Positions 17,302 to 25,910 are shown, counted from the first letter of the stretch. The stretch: DNA of 64,000 bases from Caldilineaceae bacterium (GCA_026645575.1 JAPKMW010000059.1:5623-69622), one strand, 5' to 3'. Program-made: numbers and translations. Notes: generated by a model not told the origin, from the letters alone.

Positions 17302-17326
17302 GTCACCCATAGATTTTCACGCCCTT

Positions 17327-18550
17327 ATGCGTCCCAAACTGCGTTCCCTTTCGATTCGTCACCACACGCAGGATGGTCATCCCCACCTGCTTTTGCGCGA
17401 TCCGCAACAGATTACTGATCATACGCTCCTCATTCCCCAGCCGCTGGCCACAGTGCTGGCATTTTGCGATGGCGAGCATGAAATCAAAGAGCTACCCGAC
17501 GCCTTTCAGCGCCATGCCGGTTTTCGCTTGCCGTTCAAATGGGTTGAAGAGTTAGTCCACGCCCTTGATGAGGCGTTAATGCTTGAAAATGAGCGTTTTT
17601 TTGCAGCCCACGAACGCACTCTAGCGGCCTATCGCCGGGCACCCCATCGCCCCGCCGCACTGGCCGGTCTCTCCTACCCGGCGCAACGCCATCAACTCTG
17701 GCAACTGCTGCAAGACTATCTCGAAGCGGTTGATCCACTCGATCCGTTACCCATCGATTGGTCGCGCCCGGTGGGCCTACTGAGTCCTCATATTGATTAT
17801 CCACGCGGCGGCGCGATCTACGCCCAGGTTTGGAAACGGGCCGCCCGGATCGCCCAGGAAGCGGAACTAGCTATTCTCCTCGGCACTGATCACTATGGCG
17901 GGGACCGCTTTACCCTTACTCGCCAGAATTATGCCACTCCCTATGGCGTACTGCCGACGGATCAGCCGGTTGTTGATCAACTTGCCCAAGCCATTAGCCC
18001 AGCCAACGCATTTGCCGGTGAGTTACGCCACCGTGGCGAACATTCCCTAGAACTGGTGGCCGTCTGGCTTCATCACCTGCGGGCCGGTCAGCCCTGTGCC
18101 ATCGTACCGATTCTTTGTGGCGGTTTTCATGAGTATATGAATAATGGCGCCACACCGGCGCAAGATCCGAGCATCAGCAGGGTTATTGCTGCGCTACAAC
18201 GGGCGGCCAAAGGACGCCGCACGGTTGTCATCGCCTCTGGTGATCTGGCTCATGTTGGCCCCGCCTTTGGGGGCGCGCCGCTAACCGCTCACGGGCGCGC
18301 CCAGGTTAACGCCGCCGATGAACAACTCCTCCACCACATGCGTAACGGCGACGGGGAAGGCTTTTTCAGCGCCATCCGCCAGGTGCAAGACGCCAACAAC
18401 GTCTGTGGACTCGCCCCGATCTACCTCACGCTGCGCACCCTGGCGACCCATCACGCCCCCCTCCGCGGCCACCCCACCGGCTACGCCACCTGCCCCGCCG
18501 ACGAGTATGGGACTTCGGTCGTCACCGTGAGCGGGATGATCTTTCACTGA
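17327..18550 (+). CDS. MEMO1/AmmeMemoRadiSam-B family protein with N-terminal extension
   Basis: A 407-residue protein. The C-terminal ~270 residues are a MEMO-type domain: LLSPHIDYPRGGAIYAQVW near residue 150, LAILLGTDHYGGDR near 185, HRGEHSLELVAVWLHHL near 240, and ASGDLAHVGPAFGG near 300, with the His/Asp/Cys positions of the extradiol-dioxygenase-like site. The N-terminal ~115 residues are an extra domain; the stretch PQPLATVLAFCDGEHEIKEL looks like PqqD-type peptide-binding domains. MEMO-B proteins often sit beside a radical SAM enzyme and an AMMECR1 protein, but none is here. The biochemical role is not established. Confidence 0.82.
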   Translation: MRPKLRSLSIRHHTQDGHPHLLLRDPQQITDHTLLIPQPLATVLAFCDGEHEIKELPDAFQRHAGFRLPFKWVEELVHALDEALMLENERFFAAHERTLAAYRRAPHRPAALAGLSYPAQRHQLWQLLQDYLEAVDPLDPLPIDWSRPVGLLSPHIDYPRGGAIYAQVWKRAARIAQEAELAILLGTDHYGGDRFTLTRQNYATPYGVLPTDQPVVDQLAQAISPANAFAGELRHRGEHSLELVAVWLHHLRAGQPCAIVPILCGGFHEYMNNGATPAQDPSISRVIAALQRAAKGRRTVVIASGDLAHVGPAFGGAPLTAHGRAQVNAADEQLLHHMRNGDGEGFFSAIRQVQDANNVCGLAPIYLTLRTLATHHAPLRGHPTGYATCPADEYGTSVVTVSGMIFH

Positions 18551-18641
18551 AAAGACAGGAAGACAAGGAGGCAGGAAGACAAGGAGAGGAGAAGAACTAG
18601 ACAATCTTCATCCTACTTTCCTATCTTCCTGTCTTTTCCTA
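18551..18641. repeat. short-word inverted repeat (GGAAGACA type)
   Basis: AAGACAGGAAGACAAGGAGG (18552-18571) and further GGAAGACAAGGAG units face ACTTTCCTATCTTCCTGTCT (about 18616-18635). It lies directly after the MEMO stop codon. The rest of the 238-base spacer shows no clear gene. Confidence 0.8.
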
Positions 18642-18788
18642 AAATCTCGTTGGAACATTCGATTTCCCCTCCTCGTCTCATTCCCGAAGCAACAAACAGC
18701 CTGCAAGCGGGCCCCTTGTCAGGCTGGTTGATTCAATAACAGTCGATCAATTAGCAACAGAATGAAACGATGTAAAGGATAGCAGATT

Positions 18789-19565
18789 ATGTTTCAACGA
18801 AAATCACTCACCCTGGTCAGCGCGTTGGTGCTGCTGATCGCTTTGTTCACCGGCGCCTTTCGGGCCTTTGATTTGCGCGCCGTACAGGTTGCCAACGCGC
18901 AAAGTAATGAAAGCGCTACTAACTTACCCCGCACCATTACCGTCGTTGGCGAAGGGAAAGTGACGATCAAGCCAGATATTGCCCGCGCCAATATTGGTGT
19001 GGAAGTAATGCGCAAGAGCGTCAAAGAAGCCAGCGATGCCAACAAGGCAGCCCTTGAATCTGTTCTTGCGGCGCTGAAGCAGAATGGCATTGAAGAAAAG
19101 GACATTCAAACCTCCGGCTTTAGCATCTATGCCGAGCGTTTTGGCCCCGAAGGCCCCCTGCCTGAGGATCAGACCAACTACCGGGTGAGCAACAACGTCT
19201 CAGTTGTTATCCGTGACTTGGAGAAAGTGGGCGTCATTCTGGATGCCGCCATTGAAGCCGGGGCCAACAACATCTACGGCATCGAATTTGGCCTGGACAA
19301 CACCGAGGCCGCGCAAGCGGAAGCGCGCAAGGAAGCCGTCGCCAATGCACGCGCCAAGGCCGATGAACTGGCCGAGTTGAATGGCGTCACCGTCGGCATG
19401 GTGGTCAGCGTAAGCGAGGTTATCGGCGGTAATGGCGGCTATTACAACGCCTCCAACTTCAACCAGTTGGATCGGGCGATGGGTGGCGGCGGCGGCACGC
19501 CAGTCACCCCTGGTGAACTAAATCTAACGCTGCAATTGCAGGTGGTCTATACCATCGGCGAGTGA
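18789..19565 (+). CDS. SIMPL-domain (DUF541) secreted protein
   Basis: A 258-residue exported protein: signal peptide (LTLVSALVLLIALFTGAF), then a SIMPL/DUF541 domain with the typical start TITVVGEGKVTIKPDIARA near residue 48, GIEEKDIQTSGFSIYAE near 100, YRVSNNVSVVIRDLEKVG near 125 and an Ala/Glu-rich helix followed by ARAKADELAELNGVTVG near 195. These proteins localise to the cell envelope or outside; some bind interacting kinases or polyphosphate-related partners, but function is mostly unknown. An AAAGGATAGC site precedes the ATG. A terminator follows at 19624-19660. Confidence 0.88.
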   Translation: MFQRKSLTLVSALVLLIALFTGAFRAFDLRAVQVANAQSNESATNLPRTITVVGEGKVTIKPDIARANIGVEVMRKSVKEASDANKAALESVLAALKQNGIEEKDIQTSGFSIYAERFGPEGPLPEDQTNYRVSNNVSVVIRDLEKVGVILDAAIEAGANNIYGIEFGLDNTEAAQAEARKEAVANARAKADELAELNGVTVGMVVSVSEVIGGNGGYYNASNFNQLDRAMGGGGGTPVTPGELNLTLQLQVVYTIGE

Positions 19566-19570
19566 CCTCA

Positions 19571-19607
19571 CCCCAGCCCTCTCCACACAGGTGAGGAGAG
19601 GGCTGGG
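19571..19607. repeat. CCCCAGCCCTCTCC hairpin, second copy
   Basis: CCCAGCCCTCTCC (19572-19584) pairs with GGAGAGGGCTGGG (19595-19607), six bases after the SIMPL stop codon. Compare 17260-17301. Confidence 0.7.
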
Positions 19608-19623
19608 AGTCCCCCAAGCAACC

Positions 19624-19667
19624 AGAGGCGACAGTGGCAAGTTGGCAACTGTCGCCTCTTTATTTTA
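19624..19667 (+). terminator. intrinsic terminator of the SIMPL gene
   Basis: AGAGGCGACAGT (19624-19635) pairs perfectly with ACTGTCGCCTCT (19648-19659), followed by TTTATTTTAT. Confidence 0.75.
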
Positions 19668-19681
19668 TACTAGGGGTAGTA

Positions 19682-19760
19682 AATAGGTAGACAGGTACAC
19701 AGGGAAATATGACCTATCTACCTGCCTACCTGTTTCCCTGTGTACCTGTCTACCTATCCA
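19682..19760. repeat. short-word inverted repeat (GGTAGACAGGTACACA type)
   Basis: AATAGGTAGACAGGTACACA (about 19682-19701) faces TGTGTACCTGTCTACCTATC (19739-19758). It lies between the SIMPL terminator and the enolase-like gene. Confidence 0.8.
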
Positions 19761-19784
19761 AATCACCAAACCGGAAAGTAACGC

Positions 19785-21059
19785 ATGACGACCATTACCC
19801 ATCTCAATGGACTGGAAATTCTCGACAGCCGGGGCCGGCCAACGGTGCAGGCAACTTGTCACCTAGCAAGTGGCGCCATTGGCACCGCTTCCGCCCCCTC
19901 CGGCGCCTCGACCGGCGCCGCTGAAGCGCACGAGCTGCGCGATGGCGACCCGGCGCGCTATCGCGGGCTGGGCTGTCGGCGGGCGGTTGCCAATATTCAG
20001 GGGGAATTGGCGACAGCGTTGGTCGGGCGCACCTTTGCCAGCCAGCAGGCCTTGGATCAGGCCATGATCGCGTTGGATGGCACGACTAGCAAGGGGCGGT
20101 TGGGCGCCAATGCCATTCTGGCCGTCTCGCTGGCCTACGCGCGCGCCGTGGCGATGGAACGGCAACAGCCGCTCTACCACTATTTTTCGACCCTAGTTGC
20201 ACAACCCTTGCGCCAACGCCTGCCCCGTCCCACCATCAACCTCTTTAGCGGCGGCAAACATGCCGGCGGCCAGGCGCCTTTGCAAGATGTCTTGGTGGTG
20301 ATCAAAGCGGCGCAGACCATTGACGAAGCCATGTCGATGACGGTGGCCGTCTTTCAGGCGGCGGCGGATCTCTGTCAGCGCAACTATGGGATGCGGCTCT
20401 TGACCGCCGATGAAGGTGGGTTGGCGCCCCCCTTCACGGATGCCGAAGCGATGCTCAGTGACGCGGTGGCGGCGATTGAAGCGGCGGGGCTGGTTCCCGG
20501 TCGCGACGTGGTGCTGGCGGTCGATGTCGCCTCCAGTCACTTCTACGCTGATGGCTATTACCATCTGGGTGCGGCCAAACTGAATGGCGCACAGATGGTT
20601 GACCAGATTGCGACCTGGCTGGAACGCTATCCAATTGTCAGCGTGGAAGATGGGCTGGCCGAGGAAGATTGGGCGCACTGGCCGTTGCTCTATGAACGGA
20701 TTGGGCAACACGCCCTGGTGCTGGGTGATGATCTGCTCTGCACCAACCCCGGTCGCATCCGGCGGGCGATAGAACAAAAAGCGGCCAATGCCTTGTTGCT
20801 CAAAGTCAACCAAATCGGCACCCTTACCGAAGCCGCCGAAGCCCACACCCTGGCTCGCGCCGCCGGCTGGCAGGTGACGATCAGCGCGCGCAGTGGTGAA
20901 ACCGAAGACAATTGGCTGGCCGATCTGTCCGTTGGCTGGGGTGGGGATCAACTCAAGGTTGGTTCCGTCACCCAATCCGAACGGCTGGCAAAGTACAATC
21001 GCTTGCTGGCGATCGAGGCGGAGACAGGGTGGCCGGTGGTGGCGTGGCCTAATCATTAA
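19785..21059 (+). CDS. divergent enolase-family protein
   Basis: A 424-residue protein with the full enolase length and order: ILDSRGRPTVQATCHLASG, the mobile loop SGASTGAAEAHELRDGD, GGKHAGG near residue 157, TADEGGLAPPF near 205, VAVDVASSHFY near 245, SVEDGLAEEDW near 285, GDDLLCTN near 312, LLKVNQIGTLTEA near 337 and ARSGETED near 367. Metal ligands (D, E, D) and the general-base Lys are present. By remembered alignment to yeast enolase, Glu168 is Asp (PLQDV), the Glu of ASSEF is His (ASSHF), and His373 of SHRSGETED is Ala (SARSGETED). It may have lower or changed activity. Whether a standard eno gene exists elsewhere is unknown. Confidence 0.87.
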   Translation: MTTITHLNGLEILDSRGRPTVQATCHLASGAIGTASAPSGASTGAAEAHELRDGDPARYRGLGCRRAVANIQGELATALVGRTFASQQALDQAMIALDGTTSKGRLGANAILAVSLAYARAVAMERQQPLYHYFSTLVAQPLRQRLPRPTINLFSGGKHAGGQAPLQDVLVVIKAAQTIDEAMSMTVAVFQAAADLCQRNYGMRLLTADEGGLAPPFTDAEAMLSDAVAAIEAAGLVPGRDVVLAVDVASSHFYADGYYHLGAAKLNGAQMVDQIATWLERYPIVSVEDGLAEEDWAHWPLLYERIGQHALVLGDDLLCTNPGRIRRAIEQKAANALLLKVNQIGTLTEAAEAHTLARAAGWQVTISARSGETEDNWLADLSVGWGGDQLKVGSVTQSERLAKYNRLLAIEAETGWPVVAWPNH

Positions 21060-21070
21060 CAGAGATGCAA

Positions 21071-21132
21071 GCTTGTCATTCTGAAAGAATCTCTGCCTAC
21101 AATACGATGGAAATTCTTTCAGGATGACAAGC
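21071..21132. terminator. long hairpin after the enolase-like gene
   Basis: GCTTGTCATTCTGAAAGAAT (21071-21090) pairs with 21113-21132 with one mismatch, twelve bases after the stop codon at 21059. The 22-base loop has no notable feature. The remaining spacer up to 21295 shows no gene. Confidence 0.65.
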
Positions 21133-21295
21133 CATCTCACCGTTATCAACGAGAACGTTCAACCGAGTGCCAATGGACGACAAATTAACCCATGTTATTT
21201 TCGCGATTAGCTCATTCCCCTATTTTTGACGAATTTGTTCAAGCATTAACAGTCCGGGTGGATTCTGGCTGAAGATGAAACGGTAATCTGAAGGG

Positions 21296-21736
21296 TCACT
21301 CCAACTTCGCCACATCGCGCGCGTACCACCAAGTCCGACTGAGCAGCACATAAAAGGGTATCTCTTGGGTGCGCCAGAAGGCGACGGTCTCGGTGAGGAT
21401 CGAACGGGCGCTCTGCCATGCTTCGCCATCATTCCAGGGCAGATGCCAGACGCCGTCATAAAAGAGGATATAGCCCTGCGCCGGCGCCCAGGAAAGATCA
21501 CGGATCGCTTCTTCAAAGGCGTCCCAGTTTTGGCCGACGTAGGTGGGAAAGTCCATAGCCAGGCCCGCTATGCGCAGAAAGGATGCCTTATCCTTGACCA
21601 CCTGCCCATCCACATAAAAGCCCCGCCAGCCCTGGCGCGTCAAGGGTTCCACCACAAAATCGGCATTCCAGTTGCTTGCCAGCCGATAGACACCCGGTGG
21701 ACGGGCGCCGCTCAAAATTAACTCTGTTGGGTTCAT
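21296..21736 (-). CDS. barstar-family ribonuclease inhibitor
   Basis: A 146-residue protein whose centre carries the barstar core: GFYVDGQVVKDKASFLRIAG, then YVGQNWDAFEEAIRDLSW near residue 80 (compare barstar YFGNNWDAL), then ILFYDGVWHLP. Barstar binds and blocks barnase-like guanyl ribonucleases in the cytoplasm. The N-terminal ~40 residues are an extra segment. The ATG at 21736 overlaps the ribonuclease stop codon in an ATGA (21733-21736), so translation is coupled and inhibitor synthesis follows each toxin made. This makes the cognate pairing very likely. Confidence 0.88.
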   Translation of the reverse strand: MNPTELILSGARPPGVYRLASNWNADFVVEPLTRQGWRGFYVDGQVVKDKASFLRIAGLAMDFPTYVGQNWDAFEEAIRDLSWAPAQGYILFYDGVWHLPWNDGEAWQSARSILTETVAFWRTQEIPFYVLLSRTWWYARDVAKLE

Positions 21737-22512
21737 TGCGTCACAATCCAATAAAATGATTCGTAGTGATCTTCCGTGTAATACAGTTCGCCGTTCGCCC
21801 CCGCCACAATGCGCCGGGCGCCCCGGTCATTTTCCCACGGCGTAATCACCGTATATTCCCGATAGTAGCCACGTGATTTTTGTGGCAGCAACCGTTCCCG
21901 GTTCTGGAAGGTGATGCCATCGCGTTCAAAGGGAAAGGGGCCATCGGATTCGATGAGATCAAGCGTATCCAGCGCTTCGGGCGGCAATTCATCCAGCGTA
22001 ATCACTGGCATCCCCGCTGGCCCGGCGCGAGCCGGTGGTGTGGGCGACGGTGTGGGTTTGGGTGCTTTCGTCGCGGTTGGCGCCGGTTGCGGCGTAGCGG
22101 TCGGCGTGGGGGCGCTCACAGTGGGCGTATCCGCCGCGGCGGCAGGCGCTTCTGTGGCGGTTGTGACTGACGCGACGGCATTTGTCGCCGTTGGCTCGAC
22201 GGTAGCGGCTTCCGTGGGTATTGCAGCCGCAGCCCCCGCCGCGGCGGGGGCCGTTTCAGTGGCCGCCGCGACAACCGCCGGTGAATTGGCATCGGCGCCA
22301 CTGGTTGGCCCGTCACTGGGCAGCGGGCTACCTGTGAACCACCAGTAGAGCAGGGCGATCAACAGAGTGACAACCGTACCCCCCACGCCATATTGACCAC
22401 CACCCCGCCGCTTGGGCGACTTCGGCGGGCCGGCCATAATGGAAGTCTTTGTGGAAGTTTTTGTGGTTGGTTTGGGGGAGGGTTTAGTTGAAGAACGATT
22501 AGATTTCGCCAT
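21733..22512 (-). CDS. membrane-anchored guanyl-specific ribonuclease (RNase Sa/N1 type)
   Basis: A 259-residue protein in four parts: a Lys/Arg/Thr-rich cytoplasmic tail (residues 1-40), one membrane span (VTLLIALLYWWF, about 47-60), an Ala/Thr/Pro linker (about 65-165), and a C-terminal RNase Sa-type domain (about 170-259). The domain matches RNase Sa closely: LPPEALDTLDLIESDGPFPF, ITFQNRERLLP, GYYREYTVITP (catalytic Glu), RGARRIV (Arg), and EDHYESF (catalytic His). It would cleave RNA after G, with the enzyme facing outside. The following gene is a barstar. The start at 22512 lacks a strong ribosome site; other starts are possible. Confidence 0.9.
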   Translation of the reverse strand: MAKSNRSSTKPSPKPTTKTSTKTSIMAGPPKSPKRRGGGQYGVGGTVVTLLIALLYWWFTGSPLPSDGPTSGADANSPAVVAAATETAPAAAGAAAAIPTEAATVEPTATNAVASVTTATEAPAAAADTPTVSAPTPTATPQPAPTATKAPKPTPSPTPPARAGPAGMPVITLDELPPEALDTLDLIESDGPFPFERDGITFQNRERLLPQKSRGYYREYTVITPWENDRGARRIVAGANGELYYTEDHYESFYWIVTQ

Positions 22513-23013
22513 AAGCTGAGTTGTGTTTTGTACAAGAGTTCTTATGATTGTTCTGTAGTACGCATATATCACCGCGAATCAAAGGGGTAGCGAATCATTG
22601 TGAGTGTATTCGTCCAGCCTTTGATTCGCGGTGATACGTTTTTCATTGATGACCAGACAAAAAGTATACAAGTCCCTTCTCCTTTCGTCAATGATAGCTG
22701 CGACGAAATAACGCTTCAGGACTGGCGCTTTTTCCTAGAAGGGGGCGGGAAATGGTTGGTTAGAGAAAACGCGTGTTGCCCCTTTCAGGAAGAGGCGCCG
22801 ACTCTCTTTGTCCTCTAATCCGGCGCAGCTATGAACAAAATCAGGTAAAAATGAAATTTTTCACGATTTATGCACTTTGACAGGAATGCCACTTTCTCTG
22901 ATAATAGATGTGATCGAAAAACTGCTGGGAGCAGGGCTGCGCCCTTGCTTACGAACCGACTACCAAAAAGGCCCCAATTACTCGACGGTCATTCCGCTAG
23001 AGAGGCAGTTCAG
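22513..23013. other. 501-bp divergent intergenic region
   Basis: It holds a 19-bp perfect stem, TATCACCGCGAATCAAAGG (22567-22585) with 22618-22636, and the promoter of the D-aminoacylase gene at 22877-22905. A 72-codon frame at 22600-22818 starts inside the hairpin and has no recognisable similarity, so no gene is called. Confidence 0.65.
22877..22905 (+). promoter_or_regulatory. promoter of the D-aminoacylase gene
   Basis: A consensus TTGACA (22877-22882) and GATAAT (22900-22905) are spaced by exactly 17 bases. Transcription would start near 22912, about 100 bases before the ATG at 23014. This argues against the longer frame start at 22870. Confidence 0.65.
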
Positions 23014-24576
23014 ATGCTGGATCTGATCATACGTAACGGCACCCTCATTGATGGCGCCAAGAGGCCCCGGTATCAAGCCGATCTTGGCATTCAAGGCGAC
23101 CGCATTGTCCACATTGGCAGGTTAACCGAGACACCTGCTCGCACGGTCATCGACGCCACGGGCAAAATGGTCGCGCCCGGTTTTGTCGATGTCCATAACC
23201 ATTCCGATGCGTGGTTGCTCAAAACACCCCATCTGGTTTCTAAGACCATGCAGGGTTTTACCACCGAAGTCATTATGGCCGACGGGATCTCCTATGCGCC
23301 GGTCAACCCACAGACGGCGCCGGAGTGGATCTACTACCTGCGTGGCCTCAATGCCCTGCGCTTTGAGGAATATTGCGGCTGGGAGTCGCTGGCCGATTAC
23401 ATGGCGCTGCTCGATGGAACCAATGTACAAAACAGCATCACCCATATTCCCTACGCCAACCTGCGCACACTAGCCTGTGGCTTTGGCCGCACCGCACCGG
23501 ATGACTACCAGATGCGCCAGATCCTCGACGAAATGGAAAAGGGCATGGCCGCCGGCGCCGTTGGTCTCTCAACGGGGATGGATTATATTGCCCAATGTTT
23601 TGCCTCGACAGATGAAATTGTCGAAGCCAGTCGGGTCATGGCGGCGCAACAGGGGTTGTATGTCTCCCATGTGCGCTACAAACAGGGGACGCTACGCGCG
23701 ATCCAGGAAGCGGTCGAAATCGGCAAGCGCGCCGGCGTGCCAGTGCATATTTCTCATTTCAAAGGTGGGTCGCCTCAGGAGATCGATGAACTGTTAACCT
23801 ACGTCGATACAGTGGCTGTCAACGAAGTCGATTTCTCTTTTGATGTCTACCCCTACATGCCCGGCTCTACTATGCTCAACTACCTGTTGCCCTACGAAGT
23901 GTGGGAAGGCGGGCCGTTGGAGGTTCTGGCCCGGTTGCGCGATCCAGCCATTCGGGCGCGCTTTGCCCATGCCATACAGTTCACTCCTCTCGACGAGACC
24001 TATATCGCTTGGGTGCCGGGCAAAGAAAATTCAGTTTACCAAGGACGCACGCTGGCGGAGTATGTCGAAGCCACGCGCAAACCTGCCGTTGAAGCCCTCA
24101 GCAACTTGCTGGCCGAGGAAAGTTTGGCGGTGCTGTTGGTTTTTCATCAGGGCGACGACCGGCTAGTCGAACCGTTCCTGCAACACCGCTGCTATATGAT
24201 GGGGTCCGACGGCATTTACCACGAGGATGGCGGCATCCACCCGCGTCAATATGGCTCGGCGACACGGCTGCTTGGCCCCTGTGTCCGTGATCGTAAAATC
24301 TTTTCGCTGGAAGAAGCGGTTTATAAGTTGAGCGGCCATCCGGCGCAACGTTTCGGGTTGAAAGATCGGGGGGTGTTGCAGGAAGGCAACTTTGCCGATG
24401 TGGTGGTCTTTGACGCGGCAACCGTGACGGATTGCGCCGTCTACACGGCGCCTCATCAACTGTCGCACGGTATTGAACATGTCCTGGTCAATGGCCGACC
24501 GATTATTCGCAGTGGAGAGCCGCTGTCGGATTTACCCCAACCGTTGCCCGGTCGCGCGCTGAAGTTCAAACAGTAG
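23014..24576 (+). CDS. N-acyl-D-amino-acid deacylase / D-aminoacylase family amidohydrolase
   Basis: A 520-residue metal-dependent amidohydrolase of the D-aminoacylase subfamily. Seen: LDLIIRNGTLIDGAKRPRY, the metal motif VAPGFVDVHNHSD near residue 55 (HNHSD replaces HxH), GAVGLSTGMDY near residue 185, the HVRYK motif (carboxylate or Lys ligand region), VPVHISHFKG near 245, GSDGIYHEDG near 395, and the C-terminal small-domain ending LQEGNFADVVVFDAATVTD. It would cleave N-acyl-D-amino acids or related dipeptides and hydantoin-like compounds. The start at 23014 is downstream of a good promoter and an AGAGAGGC site. No transporter partner is adjacent. Confidence 0.9.
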   Translation: MLDLIIRNGTLIDGAKRPRYQADLGIQGDRIVHIGRLTETPARTVIDATGKMVAPGFVDVHNHSDAWLLKTPHLVSKTMQGFTTEVIMADGISYAPVNPQTAPEWIYYLRGLNALRFEEYCGWESLADYMALLDGTNVQNSITHIPYANLRTLACGFGRTAPDDYQMRQILDEMEKGMAAGAVGLSTGMDYIAQCFASTDEIVEASRVMAAQQGLYVSHVRYKQGTLRAIQEAVEIGKRAGVPVHISHFKGGSPQEIDELLTYVDTVAVNEVDFSFDVYPYMPGSTMLNYLLPYEVWEGGPLEVLARLRDPAIRARFAHAIQFTPLDETYIAWVPGKENSVYQGRTLAEYVEATRKPAVEALSNLLAEESLAVLLVFHQGDDRLVEPFLQHRCYMMGSDGIYHEDGGIHPRQYGSATRLLGPCVRDRKIFSLEEAVYKLSGHPAQRFGLKDRGVLQEGNFADVVVFDAATVTDCAVYTAPHQLSHGIEHVLVNGRPIIRSGEPLSDLPQPLPGRALKFKQ

Positions 24577-24581
24577 AGTGT

Positions 24582-24611
24582 TTGACAGTAGACAACAAAA
24601 AAGGCTATTAT
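24582..24611 (+). promoter_or_regulatory. promoter of the export operon
   Basis: TTGACA (24582-24587) and TATTAT (24606-24611) are spaced by 18 bases. It lies ahead of the adaptor gene at 24711, leaving a leader of about 93 bases. Confidence 0.55.
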
Positions 24612-24710
24612 TAGAGCATTACTGGACTACAATCTATTCAAACGAATTTTCACATCCACCCTCATATTGTAAGACATAAGTTTAGGATCGAGAGCGGGTA
24701 AGGAGTTTCC

Positions 24711-25910
24711 GTGCTGATGAGAGAGAAGATCGTTAAGTTGCTCGCGCTGCTGGCAACGGCAGTGGTGTTTAGCAGTTGCTCGTTATTGCCGGCCAGCCGC
24801 AGCCAGCAGGCTGCCGATGAAGCCGCCACCCCCACGCCCATCCCTACGCCCGTTGTGCCGGTCAAGCCGACTTACAAGGTGCAACGGGGCGAGATCGTCG
24901 ATGAGTTGACCTTTAGCGGACGCATTTCGCCGGTGGTAGAGGAAGAGTTGTTCTTCCGCGCCAGTGGTCGGGTGCGCGCTGTCTTTGCCAAGCGTAACGA
25001 GATGGTCAAACAGGATCAGGTCATTGCCGAACTGGAGATCGACGGCTTGGAGCGCGAATTAAACAGCGCCCAATTAACGCTGGAACGCGCCGAAGTGATG
25101 TTGGCTTCCGCCCAACGGGACTTTGACACGCGGGTCCGTCTGGCGCAGATCGAACTGGAAAAGGCGCAGATCCGTCTGGATGCTATGCAAGGACAAAGTT
25201 CGCCCGATGCACAGTCAGTCGCCTTGCAACAGAAAGATGTTGAAATTGCCCAAATTGCGCTCGACAGCTTGATCACAGAAGGAGTCAACCCGCTGCTCAA
25301 GAATGATGTTGAGCGCGCCAGCTATGATGTGACCAAGCTCAAGGCCGAAATTGCCGAGGCGCAGATTGTCGCCCCCTTTGACGGCCAGTTGCTCTCGGTC
25401 TCGCTGACGCCGGGGCAGGCGGTGGAAGCCTTCCGCCCGGTCACGACCATTGCCGATGTCACCGCCCTGGAAGTGAGCGCCGAACTTTTGAGCGACCAGA
25501 TGACGGAGCTGGCCGAAGGAATGGCCGTCTCGGTGGTGCTGGTTAGCCGGCCTGGTGAAATTCTCACCGGCAGCATTCGCCAGTTGCCCTATCCCTATGG
25601 CAGTGGCGGCGGCACGGCCACGACGGTGGAAGATCAGGACAAATCAACCCGTTTCACGCTGGAGCAATCGGCAGCAGAAGCCGGCTTCGCCATGGGCGAT
25701 CTGGTGCGCGTCACCGCCGAGCTGGAGCGCAAAGCTGATATTCTGTGGGTGCCGCCCCAGGCCGTGCGTGTCTTCGATGGCCGCCGTTTTGCTGTCTTAA
25801 TCGACGGCGAAACCCGGCGCCGCGTCGATGTCAAAGTGGGCATCGAGACGCAGGACCGTCTTGAGATCGAAGAAGGCTTAGAAGAAGGCCAGGTCGTCGA
25901 GGGACCGTAA
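24711..25910 (+). CDS. periplasmic adaptor (HlyD/MacA-like) lipoprotein
   Basis: A 399-residue adaptor. The start has a lipobox-like VVFSSC near residue 22, so it is probably a lipoprotein. Then come a biotinyl-lipoyl-like half (VQRGEIVDELTFSGRISPV), a coiled-coil hairpin (about residues 100-210), the second lipoyl half (IVAPFDGQLLSVSLTPGQAV near 225), and a beta-barrel. In MacA-type systems it links a permease to the outside. GTG at 24711 is preferred because AAGGAG (24699-24704) is at the right distance; ATG at 24717 is an alternative. It ends 7 bases before the permease gene. Confidence 0.88.
   Translation: MLMREKIVKLLALLATAVVFSSCSLLPASRSQQAADEAATPTPIPTPVVPVKPTYKVQRGEIVDELTFSGRISPVVEEELFFRASGRVRAVFAKRNEMVKQDQVIAELEIDGLERELNSAQLTLERAEVMLASAQRDFDTRVRLAQIELEKAQIRLDAMQGQSSPDAQSVALQQKDVEIAQIALDSLITEGVNPLLKNDVERASYDVTKLKAEIAEAQIVAPFDGQLLSVSLTPGQAVEAFRPVTTIADVTALEVSAELLSDQMTELAEGMAVSVVLVSRPGEILTGSIRQLPYPYGSGGGTATTVEDQDKSTRFTLEQSAAEAGFAMGDLVRVTAELERKADILWVPPQAVRVFDGRRFAVLIDGETRRRVDVKVGIETQDRLEIEEGLEEGQVVEGP

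Noticed and set aside
22600..22818. 72-codon plus-strand frame
   Set aside because: It starts inside a 19-bp stem and has no recognisable similarity, ribosome site or partner.
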